From Pseudomonadales bacterium (GTDB lineage: Bacteria; Pseudomonadota; Gammaproteobacteria; Pseudomonadales; Azotimanducaceae), in contig JAHRVQ010000037.1 in assembly GCA_019090615.1 (NCBI GenBank), positions 1 to 64,000 of the forward strand: a DNA stretch of 64,000 nt. The letters run 5' to 3'. Within the stretch, counting starts at the first letter, position 1, and each line of letters begins with the position of its first letter. Below are positions 1 to 9,442 of this stretch, in pieces. The notes under the pieces were generated by a model. It was not told the origin of the DNA and did not search any database. It was given only the letters and a program-made list of their open reading frames with translations. A program made the position numbers and the translations under genes.

Positions 1-3
1 ATA

Positions 4-88
<85 letters not shown>

Positions 89-757
89 ATATTCTTATTC
101 TGAGAATAACTAATAATCCTCAAAACCAGGTTTGAATATATTTACCAAACCGTCTTCTTTTGTCTTTACATAACTTTTCAACTGAACTAGTCACTACAGA
201 GTACCATAGCTAAATAATTAGCCCGAAAGGGGCGCGATTATAGACATGCTCACGGACTACAGCAAGCACTATGACAGGTACCATGCAACGCTATAGCAAT
301 GTAAAAAAAAACTCGCTCGCGAGAAACAGCCAATGAGCCTATATTTAGGCCCAGAACTGCCTGCCCAGCAAAGCTACTGAACGAATTAAACCCAATACGA
401 TTCTTCTGCTGCTGTACAACTACTAAACAACCTTCCAATCTTGCAATAGTGCGGTAAATATTTTGCTAAACCGAACATGGCTAGACCTGCCAAAACACGC
501 GCTCTCAATCGAACAATCGAAGGCGTCATTTTGCGGTTTGCAGTTCAATTTACTGAACACTAAGTTACTGAACACTAAGCGATTTTGTTTTTGCTATAAG
601 TTTAAGCCCACCATACTTTCGAAATACCTACCTGAAGACTGTATACGAGTAAGCCTTATAAGTAGCCATAATCCAGGTACAAGGAAGACATTAACAGGCA
701 AGGCTATAGAAAGATTAACTGGGTGCCGACAGCATCAGCAACGGACTTTTCCAGAAA
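89..757. other. gene-free stretch between two tRNA genes
   Basis: No convincing gene is seen between tRNA-Leu and tRNA-His. Open frames here have no recognisable protein features, and one of them runs into the tRNA-His gene. A 15-bp direct duplication (TTACTGAACACTAAG) lies at 550-579. The two tRNAs share a strand and could be co-transcribed, but 670 bp is long for a tRNA operon spacer. Confidence 0.5.
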
Positions 758-834
758 TGGGGTGGACGATGGGGTTTGAACCCACGACCGCCGGAATCAC
801 AATCCGGAGCTCTACCGACTGAGCTACGCCCACC
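758..834 (-). tRNA. tRNA-His (anticodon GUG)
   Basis: On the minus strand the acceptor GTGGGCG pairs with CGTCCAC. The histidine-specific extra G(-1) is encoded at 834 opposite discriminator C, the anticodon loop is TTGTGAT (GUG), the T-loop is TTCAAAC, and CCA is encoded at 758-760. G-1:C73 is the identity element of bacterial tRNA-His. Confidence 0.95.
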
Positions 835-1397
835 ATTTCTATCTAATCAACTGTATATCCGGCGAAGTACATGAACGGGTAAATAACACCTATCCGGCTA
901 AATTAATCCCATGAAGGTGTCGGTTGACGGCGCGCATTATAGTCAACTAACACCGCTCATTTCAATGTCTATCAACATCATTAGAAAGATAACTTTTCCT
1001 CAATGGATAAAATCCTGCTGCGGCTACCAGGGCGCATCGAAATTCTTAGTCAGGACACTAATTCCAACGATCGCTACATCTATCCCTCCTTCGAATAATT
1101 TACAGGATAAAAGCTTCCGCTTCAGGCAGTATATTTACTGTCATACACCCTTTCTGAGTTCTTCAACGGTAATTATTTTGTACAGTATTTATCATCCCTG
1201 CAGTACATTTGAAAAATTTAGTGGCAATAAGATAAGGCTCTATGTTGGCGATGGCTCTATATTAGCGATGGCTCTATATTAGCGATGGCTCTATATTAGC
1301 GATGGCTTTACCAAGCAAAGCAGTTCCTTCCCCCAAGCAACAAAAAATCAGTATACTCATGCGACTTTAAGCAAATGAACCCACATGAGTGTGCCAT
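835..1397. repeat. gene-free stretch with a 17-bp tandem repeat
   Basis: No gene is supported upstream of the glutathione transferase. A tandem repeat with unit GCGATGGCTCTATATTA (17 bp) starts at 1248, with complete copies at 1248-1264 and 1265-1281, a partial copy to 1290 and a degenerate copy just before. It lies about 110 bp before the yghU start and could affect its 5' leader. Confidence 0.6.
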
Positions 1398-2240
1398 ATG
1401 AGTGATCAAAAAACTTACACCCCACCCAAAGTGTGGCTCTGGGATACGGAAAACGGAGGCAAGTTCAGCAACATTAATCGCCCCATTGCTGGCTCGACCC
1501 ACGATAAAAAATTGCCCACTGGCAAACATCCTTTACAACTTTATTCACTAGCCACGCCAAATGGTGTCAAAGTTACAGTTATGCTCGAAGAGCTGCTAGA
1601 ACTCGGTATAACAGAAGCAGAATATGATGCATATATCATCAACATTGGCGAAGGTGATCAATTTAGTAGTGGGTTTGTTGAAATCAATCCTAATTCCAAA
1701 ATTCCGGCACTACTTGACCGCAGTACCTCCCCACCGACACGCATATTCGAGTCAGCGGCAATTTTGATCTATCTAGCAGAGAAATATAACGCTTTTTACC
1801 CAAAAGATCCCACTCAACGTGCTGAATGCTTATCATGGTTATTTTGGCAGATGGGAAGTGCGCCTTATTTAGGTGGTGGTTTCGGCCACTTTTATGCCTA
1901 TGCACCGGAAAAGTTCGAATATCCGATTAATCGCTTTGCGATGGAGGTCAAACGTCAATTGGATGTGCTGGAACAAAATCTTTCTACACGACGTTTTCTA
2001 TGTGGTGATGAATATAATATTGCAGATATGGCGACATATGCATGGTATGGCAATCTGGTCCTACATAATATTTATAATGCTGCCGAATTCCTCGATGTTA
2101 AAAGTTACCATCAGGTTATTCGCTGGGCGACTGAAATAGAAACCAGGCCGGCTGTGATAAGAGGCCTACGTGTGAATCGCAGCTGGGGGCCCGAAGCGAC
2201 TCGACTGCCTGAGCGACATTCAGCAAGCGATTTTGACTAG
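1398..2240 (+). CDS. yghU: YghU-type glutathione S-transferase / disulfide reductase
   Basis: About 280 residues, very similar along its length to E. coli YghU as recalled: the N-terminal PPKVWLWD, NINRPIAG and HPLQLYSL blocks, the GDQFSSGFVEINPNSKIPAL segment, and the C-terminal helical domain ending in ERHSASDFD. The N-terminal thioredoxin-like domain is roughly residues 45-135 and the alpha-helical domain about 145-265. YghU/Ure2p-like proteins bind two glutathiones and reduce disulfides in the cytoplasm. The frame opens at a GTG at 1389, but ATG 1398 aligns with the YghU start (MSDQ/MTDN) and is preferred. It is a single gene, convergent with the lpoB-like gene. Confidence 0.9.
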   Translation: MSDQKTYTPPKVWLWDTENGGKFSNINRPIAGSTHDKKLPTGKHPLQLYSLATPNGVKVTVMLEELLELGITEAEYDAYIINIGEGDQFSSGFVEINPNSKIPALLDRSTSPPTRIFESAAILIYLAEKYNAFYPKDPTQRAECLSWLFWQMGSAPYLGGGFGHFYAYAPEKFEYPINRFAMEVKRQLDVLEQNLSTRRFLCGDEYNIADMATYAWYGNLVLHNIYNAAEFLDVKSYHQVIRWATEIETRPAVIRGLRVNRSWGPEATRLPERHSASDFD

Positions 2241-2351
2241 GCGAGACAATTTCCTGCCGAATACAATCATCATGGGTTTTGTAGCTGAGCCGGTACCGAT
2301 AAAACAATGGCTCTTCTCCGCCTTATTCATTCAACATCGTAACCGTTGAAC

Positions 2352-2954
2352 TCAGCGGAAGAAACCCTTTTTCTTTTTCTTCTTATCACGCGCTAACGGC
2401 AATACATCGGACCATTGCCCGACCATTTCGCCCTCAATAGTGAACATCTTAAGTTCCAGTTTATAAAACGCCAACTCTTGTCCTTTTTCACCATACTGTC
2501 GAGTAGAGGACATTTCACTCCGCACAACATAGTCGAATTCGTCAGCCGATACATGCATAAGCCTGGCTACGCCAGAATTTAATACAACCTCTGTAATCCT
2601 GTCGTAAACATCAGCCATACGGATACCTTCGTCATCGGTGTTATTCCTTAGCGCTGACAATACCAATTTAGGTCGTTTCTCTCCCCAACCACTCACTAAA
2701 CGTGAGGAAAGCATTTTACCCGTTACAACTTCCGCAAACGCAGTATAATCAGCGATTGTTAATGCTGTACTAAGATGCGCCCTGGAGTTTTTATCCAGCA
2801 TTTTAACGTCAGCTAATGCCGGTTTAGACCCAGCGATCATCAACAGGCTAAAAGAAACAAAAGATACAACGTATGCCAATTTGATACCACTAATTCGACT
2901 CACCTTATTCGCTCCATTTACATTAAGATTTCGGATAAAAAACACATTTTTCAT
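2352..2954 (-). CDS. LpoB-like (PBP activator) periplasmic protein
   Basis: 200 residues with an N-terminal signal peptide (hydrophobic residues about 25-45, ending near ALA-D). The core DYTAFAEVVTGKML...WGEKRPKLVLSALRNNTDDEGIRM..YDRITEVVLNSGVARLM follows the LpoB pattern (COG3417), the family of outer-membrane activators of class A penicillin-binding proteins. Unlike E. coli LpoB it has no lipobox cysteine, so it is probably secreted rather than lipidated. The C-terminus ends in a run of six lysines then GFFR. It is the last gene of a four-gene minus-strand cluster, 25 nt after the YcfL-like gene. Its role in peptidoglycan synthesis is inferred from the family. Confidence 0.75.
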   Translation of the reverse strand: MKNVFFIRNLNVNGANKVSRISGIKLAYVVSFVSFSLLMIAGSKPALADVKMLDKNSRAHLSTALTIADYTAFAEVVTGKMLSSRLVSGWGEKRPKLVLSALRNNTDDEGIRMADVYDRITEVVLNSGVARLMHVSADEFDYVVRSEMSSTRQYGEKGQELAFYKLELKMFTIEGEMVGQWSDVLPLARDKKKKKKGFFR

Positions 2955-2979
2955 ATTAATAAAAATGTGTTCGGATTAA

Positions 2980-3420
2980 TCACTCAAATTCACTGACCAT
3001 TTCCTTAACAACCAGCTGAAAACCCCACGCCTCCGGAACCTTGGCTACAGACTGGAGACTCCTAACTTCATCAGGGGCCAGATTGAGTTGATGCCAGCTA
3101 CTCATATCACTAACACTAAAGCCAGCCTCAGTGCGCCATTCAACTTTATACTGCAAAGACAGGTTTTTCCTGGTGCGGTTCCTAACATCTACCTCAGCAC
3201 GGACAAAACTACCTACATTGCCAAATCGAACATTATCCATAGCAACAATATTCAAATTTTTTGTAGAGGCTAATACCAGTTGTGCCCGCGACTGTGGCTT
3301 ATTGTATACTTCATTTTGCGTTGCACACGCAGCTAACAACGATACCAACAACAGGCTAATCACTAACCGAATTGTTCCAGCTAGAAAACACGGTTTTTGT
3401 GGCGTCAATAATTTAATCAT
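2980..3420 (-). CDS. YcfL-like lipoprotein (DUF1425)
   Basis: About 146 residues with a lipoprotein signal (LLVSLLAAC, cysteine about residue 32 of the ATG-3420 product), then a single small domain with the pattern FVRAEVDVRNRTRKNLSLQYKVEW...W..LNLAPDEVRSL, typical of YcfL/DUF1425. In E. coli ycfL lies next to lpoB, as it does here. The start at 3420 is chosen because its ATG overlaps the stop of the preceding gene (ATGA, 3417-3420), implying translational coupling; an in-frame start at 3435 is possible. It is an outer-membrane lipoprotein of unknown exact function. Confidence 0.75.
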   Translation of the reverse strand: MIKLLTPQKPCFLAGTIRLVISLLLVSLLAACATQNEVYNKPQSRAQLVLASTKNLNIVAMDNVRFGNVGSFVRAEVDVRNRTRKNLSLQYKVEWRTEAGFSVSDMSSWHQLNLAPDEVRSLQSVAKVPEAWGFQLVVKEMVSEFE

Positions 3421-5576
3421 CTCAACAAGGCCCATAGTTGGTCGCTATTAGTAATAGTTAGATTGCTATCGATAGTTCGAGCATAAATGAAATTGTGGTT
3501 ATCAACATTCAAAACAATTTGCTGCTGCGATAAAATGTCACCGGCTTTATCGTACACAACCAACATTAAATCAGACTCATCCTTATCTAAATACATTCGT
3601 CCAGCAAGAATCTGCTTTGGTAATGTCATCCACGAACGCATATCAGGGTTGGTGATACTTTCTCTGCCAAACTTTAATGCTTTACCAAAAAGACCGGCTT
3701 TTTCAAAAGCCTTATTTTCGTATACGCTGCGAATGATGGTAAAGATCAGATTAAGATGCTGTTTAGGTAACGAATCATATTCATGCCGCAATGCAATCGC
3801 ATCAATATCTGCAATTTGATGTAATTGCGTTAGCATTTTACCATCACTATTTTGAACCTCTACTCGATCAACCAGACTATTATCCTGCTCATAGATTGGC
3901 AATTTAACCGCTACCGTCGTGCCCGCTATTGCATAGTCAAACCGCAACACTTTTTTCTCCGGCGCAAAACCATCTGCCAAAACAATTTGAACCAGGCGTT
4001 TGTTTTTTGGCGGACGCTTTTTTATCTGCTCGATTGCGAGTTCGATAACCTCAGAGTCTGGCTTTAAGGCCAATGCCTTAACATATGAGATTCGCGCATT
4101 ATCCCGCAAACTATTATCTTCGTAACTATCAAATTCCTGAACGATACCTGCCATATAAAAACCGAAAGGATTAACGAATGCGTTAGGTATCTGCAGTGCT
4201 TTATCTTTTGAAGCTTGGTATTGTTGCTGGATCGTCAAAAGCAAATTCTCTGAATCAAATCCTTGATTATCAACCGCAGCAACTTCCTCTTTTTCATCTT
4301 CAGCGTTTGTGTCACTACTGTCTTTTGTATTACTCGCATCTTGCTCATTGGCCACCTGCTTCGTTGCTGTAGGTTCCTGTTCAGCCTGTTTTTCTCCTGC
4401 TTCCATTTCGTCATTGTCTTTCGAGCGTTTACTTTCTTCCTGCTCTATTTTCGAATTAATTTCAGCTATTTGCTGATCGAATACTTTCTTTTCATCATTT
4501 TGCCAGGTAATAGCGCGCCGCGTGACATTATAGGCCCTACGATCGCCATCCAGCATATAAGCAATAGACTTATAATTTAGCATCAAAATACGTTCAAATG
4601 CTTCACCTCGATAGGCTCCAGACTCACCAAAGCCTAATAATTTACCGGTTGACGCCCCAACCTTACCGAACAATCCTTTAACCACACCCTGATCCTGCCG
4701 AACATCCAGCAGGTATTCTGCTTCAGCAAAAAACTCAATAGCATCCATCCGACGTTCAGCATCCAGAGCAATTACACCCTGTTCAAGGGCAAACAAAAAA
4801 TTTGGGGCACGATAATTGATTTCTTCTGGCTGTGCGGCATTCTCCGGCTCACTACTTTTCTTTTTCTTCTTTTTCTTCTTTTTCTTTTTCTTAACCTCCA
4901 GCGAGGTCATCTGACGTTGATAAGCTTGCTCTGCGTCACCTTCTGCCAATAGAATTTTGGTATCCATAAACTTTTTCGAGTAACCCGCATAGCTAACATT
5001 CCTGCCACTAGCACGATTACTTGGATCTAATAAATTTTTATCGATGCCACTACAATCAACTTGCGGCAAATCGCTATCAATGATTTCACCGCTGGCTCGA
5101 GCAGCGGTATCAGCATTTTGCTTGATGCAGGCCTGAACTAACGCCTCTTCAGTAAATATCTTATCTACTGATTCACCTGCCAGCATGCGACGCATTATTT
5201 CTTCTGGTGCTATTGCAGGCGGCTCTGTTTCATCCGTGTTCTGCTCGGTAGGTTTTTGCTGCCCAAAAATTGCGCCAAGCGGATTAAAAGCAGCCGGTTT
5301 TTTTGTTTGTTCCTGCTGCTCAGATTCATCTGCCTTGGGCGCAACCTTCGATAAAAAACCACCAAACCGTTTGAAAACTTTATTAACTTCTTCAGCAGCC
5401 TTATCCTCCGACTCATCCACTTCGGCAATAACCGTGCTTGCCATTGACAGCAGACACAAATTTAACAAACAAAGACAAAGTAATTTGCCTGGAACCGTCA
5501 ACAATCGAGACAAATTGAATAGTTCAAAGGGTACCTTTTTTAACATCAAAAACCTACTCGATTGAATCTTTTGCAT
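3417..5576 (-). CDS. large secreted COG3014-like protein with poly-lysine tract
   Basis: 719 residues. The N-terminal signal sequence has a leucine-rich core (about 30-50). An acidic, Gln/Glu-rich low-complexity segment follows (about 55-125). Twelve consecutive lysines are encoded at 4857-4892, and a helical repeat-like core (FALEQGVIALDAERRMDAIEFFAEAEYLL; RAYNVTRRAITWQ) resembles the COG3014 family found beside ycfL/lpoB in other gammaproteobacteria. A second acidic linker (about 370-425) precedes the conserved C-terminal part (NAFVNPFGFYMAGIVQEF). It is longer than I expect for the family because of the linkers. It is probably periplasmic or envelope-bound; the molecular function is unknown. 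It overlaps the ycfL-like gene by 4 nt. Confidence 0.7.
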   Translation of the reverse strand: MQKIQSSRFLMLKKVPFELFNLSRLLTVPGKLLCLCLLNLCLLSMASTVIAEVDESEDKAAEEVNKVFKRFGGFLSKVAPKADESEQQEQTKKPAAFNPLGAIFGQQKPTEQNTDETEPPAIAPEEIMRRMLAGESVDKIFTEEALVQACIKQNADTAARASGEIIDSDLPQVDCSGIDKNLLDPSNRASGRNVSYAGYSKKFMDTKILLAEGDAEQAYQRQMTSLEVKKKKKKKKKKKKSSEPENAAQPEEINYRAPNFLFALEQGVIALDAERRMDAIEFFAEAEYLLDVRQDQGVVKGLFGKVGASTGKLLGFGESGAYRGEAFERILMLNYKSIAYMLDGDRRAYNVTRRAITWQNDEKKVFDQQIAEINSKIEQEESKRSKDNDEMEAGEKQAEQEPTATKQVANEQDASNTKDSSDTNAEDEKEEVAAVDNQGFDSENLLLTIQQQYQASKDKALQIPNAFVNPFGFYMAGIVQEFDSYEDNSLRDNARISYVKALALKPDSEVIELAIEQIKKRPPKNKRLVQIVLADGFAPEKKVLRFDYAIAGTTVAVKLPIYEQDNSLVDRVEVQNSDGKMLTQLHQIADIDAIALRHEYDSLPKQHLNLIFTIIRSVYENKAFEKAGLFGKALKFGRESITNPDMRSWMTLPKQILAGRMYLDKDESDLMLVVYDKAGDILSQQQIVLNVDNHNFIYARTIDSNLTITNSDQLWALLR
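4857..4892 (-). repeat. homopurine AAA/AAG tract encoding 12 lysines
   Basis: The coding strand is made only of A and G over 36 nt, mixing AAA and AAG codons, so several A5 runs occur. Such tracts are slippage-prone in replication and can slow ribosomes or shift their frame. A shorter relative (six Lys) lies near the end of the lpoB-like gene at about 2366-2385, and poly-lysine also occurs in the C-terminal tail of the MotA protein. Confidence 0.85.
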
Positions 5577-5732
5577 TAACTAACATCCGTTATCATTGGC
5601 ATTTTTAACCGCCATATATATTGGCTGGCTGGGAAAAAATTGGGGCATCACCTAGCACTGAATTCAGACTGATAGAACATGAACATCCTTGACTAAAAAG
5701 GTGTCCATTAATCAGAGCCGCCGTTTTATGGC

Positions 5733-6623
5733 CTATTGTGGTCGTCGAAGAATATCCCCGACTGTTATCGGTGCATTAACCGCATCTTCTTCAGATATAA
5801 TTTTTGTTACGGTTATTTTTGGATTAATCCGCGTTACCTCAACGAGCCCAACATACTCCTCGTTGACACCCAAAGACTCTCCCGTATCTGGATCAATCAA
5901 TTCTTCTCCGGCGTAAAAAACTTCCAATTGATCCTTTAATTTTAAACCACCATCAACACCGCGATTAATCGTAATCCGACCTCGCCTATCTCTCGCAACG
6001 ACCTTCATAGGAAAGACCTGGTTAACAAACAGATCCGCCAATTGAGCAGCAATATTTTTCGCCATCCGAGTATATTCTTCACTACTGGGTTTGCCCTGCT
6101 TATCATTAACGACTTTTCTTTTTGAAGCGAATTTAGATTTCATGGCAAAAGTTGTGACAACCTGACTAGAACTGGTGTCTATCATTTGTGCAGACACTTG
6201 CAATAAGCCACTATCTACACGAAACCATTTGTCGTCAAAATTTGGCATCAATTTATGTTGTCGATAAAACTTAAAGTCCTGTACTACCGGTAATATCAAA
6301 TAGTTCGCGTTGCTAATTTCACCACTAGCGGCTGCATCACCAGAAGCTAGCTCCGAACCGGAAAATTTTTGTTCAGCCCTGATGGCTTTAAGAGATGAAA
6401 CATTCCTGGACAATACCCTAAACTTCCTGGTAGCCGTAAAGGACGCTTCCATTTCAGCTTGCAACAATCCAATATCGAGTAACGGTGCAACCCATTTTTC
6501 AACTGAGTCACCTACCTCAGGGCTTTTAATTGCAACAGCCGGCCGATTGTCCTCAGCATTTACTAGCGCAACAAATGCTAACAAGGAAAAATATGCCACA
6601 AAAAATTTTAAAAACTTTTTCAT
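5733..6623 (-). CDS. CsgG/LpoB-like secreted protein
   Basis: About 296 residues from the ATG at 6623, chosen because it begins a clear signal peptide (MKKFLKFFVAYFSLLAFVALVNA). The frame stays open upstream to 6809, but that extension has no coding character. The mature part starts with NRPAVAIKSPEVGDSV and contains GLLQAEMEASFTATRKFRVLSR and NYLILPVVQDF, the pattern of CsgG/LpoB/FlgT-type domains. A C-terminal part (RITINRGVDGGLKLKDQLEVFYAGEEL..DPDTGE) resembles FlgT-C/curli-secretion accessory domains. It is first of the four-gene cluster and 156 bp from the next gene. It is likely periplasmic or outer-membrane associated; the function is unknown. Confidence 0.65.
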   Translation of the reverse strand: MKKFLKFFVAYFSLLAFVALVNAEDNRPAVAIKSPEVGDSVEKWVAPLLDIGLLQAEMEASFTATRKFRVLSRNVSSLKAIRAEQKFSGSELASGDAAASGEISNANYLILPVVQDFKFYRQHKLMPNFDDKWFRVDSGLLQVSAQMIDTSSSQVVTTFAMKSKFASKRKVVNDKQGKPSSEEYTRMAKNIAAQLADLFVNQVFPMKVVARDRRGRITINRGVDGGLKLKDQLEVFYAGEELIDPDTGESLGVNEEYVGLVEVTRINPKITVTKIISEEDAVNAPITVGDILRRPQ

Positions 6624-7084
6624 AAAGGTATCGGTGAAACCAAATAAATTGAATAACATACAGCACTCTATCGTTGTATTAAGCAAAAAAACAAGCCGTA
6701 AATAAATTGCAGGTTTGAGCATCTGGATTTTAGAAATTAGTATACTGTCACATAGCCAACATACCGATTTCCAGCATAATTGATTTACAATAATAATACG
6801 AGGACGCATTCCAAACAGGATCTAACCACGGGGCTCTGCTCATAATTCATACAACTACGAAGATATTCACTGATATACCATAACTGTAGGTCAATAATAT
6901 CTGCAACCCAACCATTCATATATAGCCCCTGGGCCACTAGCAACGGCCTTAAAAATACTGTTAGGCCAACGATTTTAACAGCAGAGTTTTTGATAAAAGT
7001 AAACGCACTCCAATATTATTTGCTTATTAAAGCAGCAGCCATTTAAACGCATTTGCGGTCAGGTTTAGCTATCAACCAAGGTTA
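6624..7084. other. gene-free stretch
   Basis: Nothing recognisable: no RNA gene, long inverted repeat or credible small frame was seen. It should contain the promoter of the envelope cluster at its left end. Confidence 0.4.
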
Positions 7085-8269
7085 TCAAGATTGCTTAAAG
7101 GGAGAGTGCTTCTCGATATATTCAATTTCCTCATCTACATGCTGACGCTCTAGTTCAAGAAACTCACAAACGGCTTCACTAAATGATCCATTTACGATCC
7201 AGTGCGCACTATAAGTATGCGTCGGCAAATATCCTCGGGCTAATTTATGCTGCCCCTGCGCCCCTGCTTCCACCCGTTTTAATCCATGTTCAATAGCAAA
7301 CTGTATGGCCTGATAATAACAAACCTCAAAATGCAACATGGGGTGATCCTCAATACAACCCCAGTTTCGACCGAAGAGGCAGTCGCCACCAATAAAATTT
7401 ATCGCCCCAGCGACATATCGGTTATCTCGCTTGCACATGATTAAAAGAATATCTTCTGCCATTGATTCACCAATTAAGGTAAAAAACTCTCTGGTCAAAT
7501 AGGGCGTACCCCATTTCCTATTGCCCGTATCAACATAAAACTGATAGAAAGCATCCCAGTGGACTGGCTGTATTTCAGCGCCTGTTAAACATTCAATTTG
7601 CACGCCATTTTCGATAGCAACCCGTCGCTCACGGCGAATGTTTTTGCGTTTTTTAGAACTTAACTGCGCAAGAAAATCATCAAAATTCGCATAATTATCA
7701 TTAACCCAGTGAAATTGATTATGCGTTCGCTGTAGAAACCCGTGTTCGCCCATGCGTTGATACTGCGACTTTTCAGCAAATGTTATATGCACAGAGGATA
7801 CTGCCAACTTTTCAGCCACCTGCATCATTCCGCTAATTAAATGGGTTTCGATCTCTTTCTCGTCAAGTTCAGGGATATCGAGATGAGGTATCAATATTCT
7901 TCTGCCCGTAACTGGCGTAAAAGGCACAGATATTTGTAACTTAGGGTAATAGCGACCACCAGCCCGCTGAAAAGCTTCGGCCCAATTATGGTCAAAAACG
8001 TATTCCCCTTGGGAGTGATTTTTTAGATACATAGGTACTACCCCACAAATACCGTATTTTGCATGCTCCAATTGCAAGTGATAGGGTGCCCAACCAGTCG
8101 AGACTGCCGCTGAGCCGCTTTTCTCTAACGCATATAAAAAGTCGTAGGACAAAAATGGGTCATAGGGGATCGGGCTTTGTTTTTCGATCAAACAGGGGTT
8201 AGCACAGGCATCCCAGGTTGTCTGACCTATTGCACTAATGTTATTGACTGGTTTCAGTGAATAGGTCAT
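7085..8269 (-). CDS. DUF482/COG3146 GNAT-fold acyltransferase-like protein
   Basis: 394 residues matching the COG3146/DUF482 family: PYDPFLSYDFLYALEKSGSA near the N-terminus, GWAPYHLQL, VPMYLKNHSQGEYVFDHNWAEAF, the basic block SKKRKNIRRERR about residue 205, and the C-terminal GLKRVEAGAQGQHKLARGY. The fold is related to FemAB/GNAT acyltransferases, but substrate and product are not known. It is last in the minus-strand series fbiC-LLM-LLM-this gene, 73 nt after the LLM gene, so it may share the F420 transcript; a role in F420 metabolism is not implied by its family. Confidence 0.75.
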   Translation of the reverse strand: MTYSLKPVNNISAIGQTTWDACANPCLIEKQSPIPYDPFLSYDFLYALEKSGSAAVSTGWAPYHLQLEHAKYGICGVVPMYLKNHSQGEYVFDHNWAEAFQRAGGRYYPKLQISVPFTPVTGRRILIPHLDIPELDEKEIETHLISGMMQVAEKLAVSSVHITFAEKSQYQRMGEHGFLQRTHNQFHWVNDNYANFDDFLAQLSSKKRKNIRRERRVAIENGVQIECLTGAEIQPVHWDAFYQFYVDTGNRKWGTPYLTREFFTLIGESMAEDILLIMCKRDNRYVAGAINFIGGDCLFGRNWGCIEDHPMLHFEVCYYQAIQFAIEHGLKRVEAGAQGQHKLARGYLPTHTYSAHWIVNGSFSEAVCEFLELERQHVDEEIEYIEKHSPFKQS

Positions 8270-8342
8270 TCGATATCACCCAGATATTACTTAAATATTC
8301 AAACCGCCCAGAGACAGGCGACAATGCTTAACCATTCCCCAA

Positions 8343-9377
8343 TTACAGGATTTCGCTGGCAATTAGCTCCAGGGCTTCAGGTTGACCTGCACCAATTAAC
8401 ATACTACTAACATAACCCGCATCGCCAGCTTTTTTCCAGGCTTTAAGTCGTTCAACTATATGTTCTTTTGGTCCCACCAGATGACAGGCATCAACTAGCT
8501 CATCAGGTACAGCGGCCAGTGCTGCTTCCTTCTTGCCGGCTAGATATAGATCCTGAATTTTAACCGCTGCATCCTCAAACCCCAGCGCCTTTGCATAGTC
8601 GTTGTAAAAGTTCTTGTCGCGTGCTCCCATGCCGCCAATATATAGCGCCATATTCGCCTTGATTGGAACCCGGCAAGCATCGATATCATCACCCATAATA
8701 CAGGTAACGAAAGGCGCAATATCATATTGATCCATAGTCTTACCAGACTTATCAAGACCTTGCTGAATTGGCGCAGAAAAAACATCAAACCGTTCAGGGT
8801 CCATCCAGATTGGAAAAACGCCATCCGCCACTTCAGCACTACCCGCTAACCCCCTGGGTGTTATCGACGCAGTATAAATCGGGATCGACTTATCCGCTTT
8901 TAGAATACTCTTCAGCGGCTTACCCATACCAGTACCATCCGCACCCGTATAAGGCAAACTATAGTGAAAGCCCTGATGTTCAACCGGTGCTTCACGCGCC
9001 ATTATCTGTTTAACTATCGACACATATTCTTTAATGCGCGTAACTGGGCGACCATAAGCAACACCATGCCAACCTTCAACCACCTGCGGCCCCGACGCGC
9101 CAAGGCCAAGGATAAAACGCCCACCTGACAACTGATTCAACGTCATTGCTGTCATGGCCGTGCAGGCAGGAGATCGCCCAGGCATTTGCATAATCGCAGT
9201 GCCAACCTTTATTTTTTCTGTTTGCGACAGTATCCAGGTGGCAGGTGTAACAGCATCTGAGCCATAAGCCTCTGCCGTCCAGACAGAATCAAAACCAATA
9301 CTTTCGGCCCTTTTTATACGATCAATTTCGAGGTTAATAACCTTGCCCGAATATCCGGTTAACAATCCAAGTTTCAT
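8343..9377 (-). CDS. LLM-class F420-dependent oxidoreductase
   Basis: 344 residues of the bacterial luciferase-like (TIM-barrel) family. Key blocks are the start KLGLLTGYSG, AESIGFDSVWTAEAYGSDAVTP, the GTAIMQMPGRSPACTAMTAMTLNQLSGGRFILGLGASGPQ core and the ADGVFPIWMDPE region. This pattern is typical of the F420-using subgroup rather than FMN luciferases. The substrate is unknown. It sits 65 nt after a second LLM gene and downstream of the FO synthase, which supports F420 as cofactor. Confidence 0.85.
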   Translation of the reverse strand: MKLGLLTGYSGKVINLEIDRIKRAESIGFDSVWTAEAYGSDAVTPATWILSQTEKIKVGTAIMQMPGRSPACTAMTAMTLNQLSGGRFILGLGASGPQVVEGWHGVAYGRPVTRIKEYVSIVKQIMAREAPVEHQGFHYSLPYTGADGTGMGKPLKSILKADKSIPIYTASITPRGLAGSAEVADGVFPIWMDPERFDVFSAPIQQGLDKSGKTMDQYDIAPFVTCIMGDDIDACRVPIKANMALYIGGMGARDKNFYNDYAKALGFEDAAVKIQDLYLAGKKEAALAAVPDELVDACHLVGPKEHIVERLKAWKKAGDAGYVSSMLIGAGQPEALELIASEIL

Positions 9378-9442
9378 AAGTACACTCTTTTTAAGTTAGA
9401 TAGTGAGTAAAGCATCAATTATTTCAATACTTACCTTACCGG

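Noticed and set aside
463-822. 119-codon plus-strand open frame
   Set aside because: It runs into the tRNA-His gene on the other strand and has a repeated LLNTK segment from a 15-bp duplication; no protein family features.
911-1282. 123-codon plus-strand open frame
   Set aside because: Ends in the 17-bp tandem repeat and has no ribosome-binding site or recognisable features.
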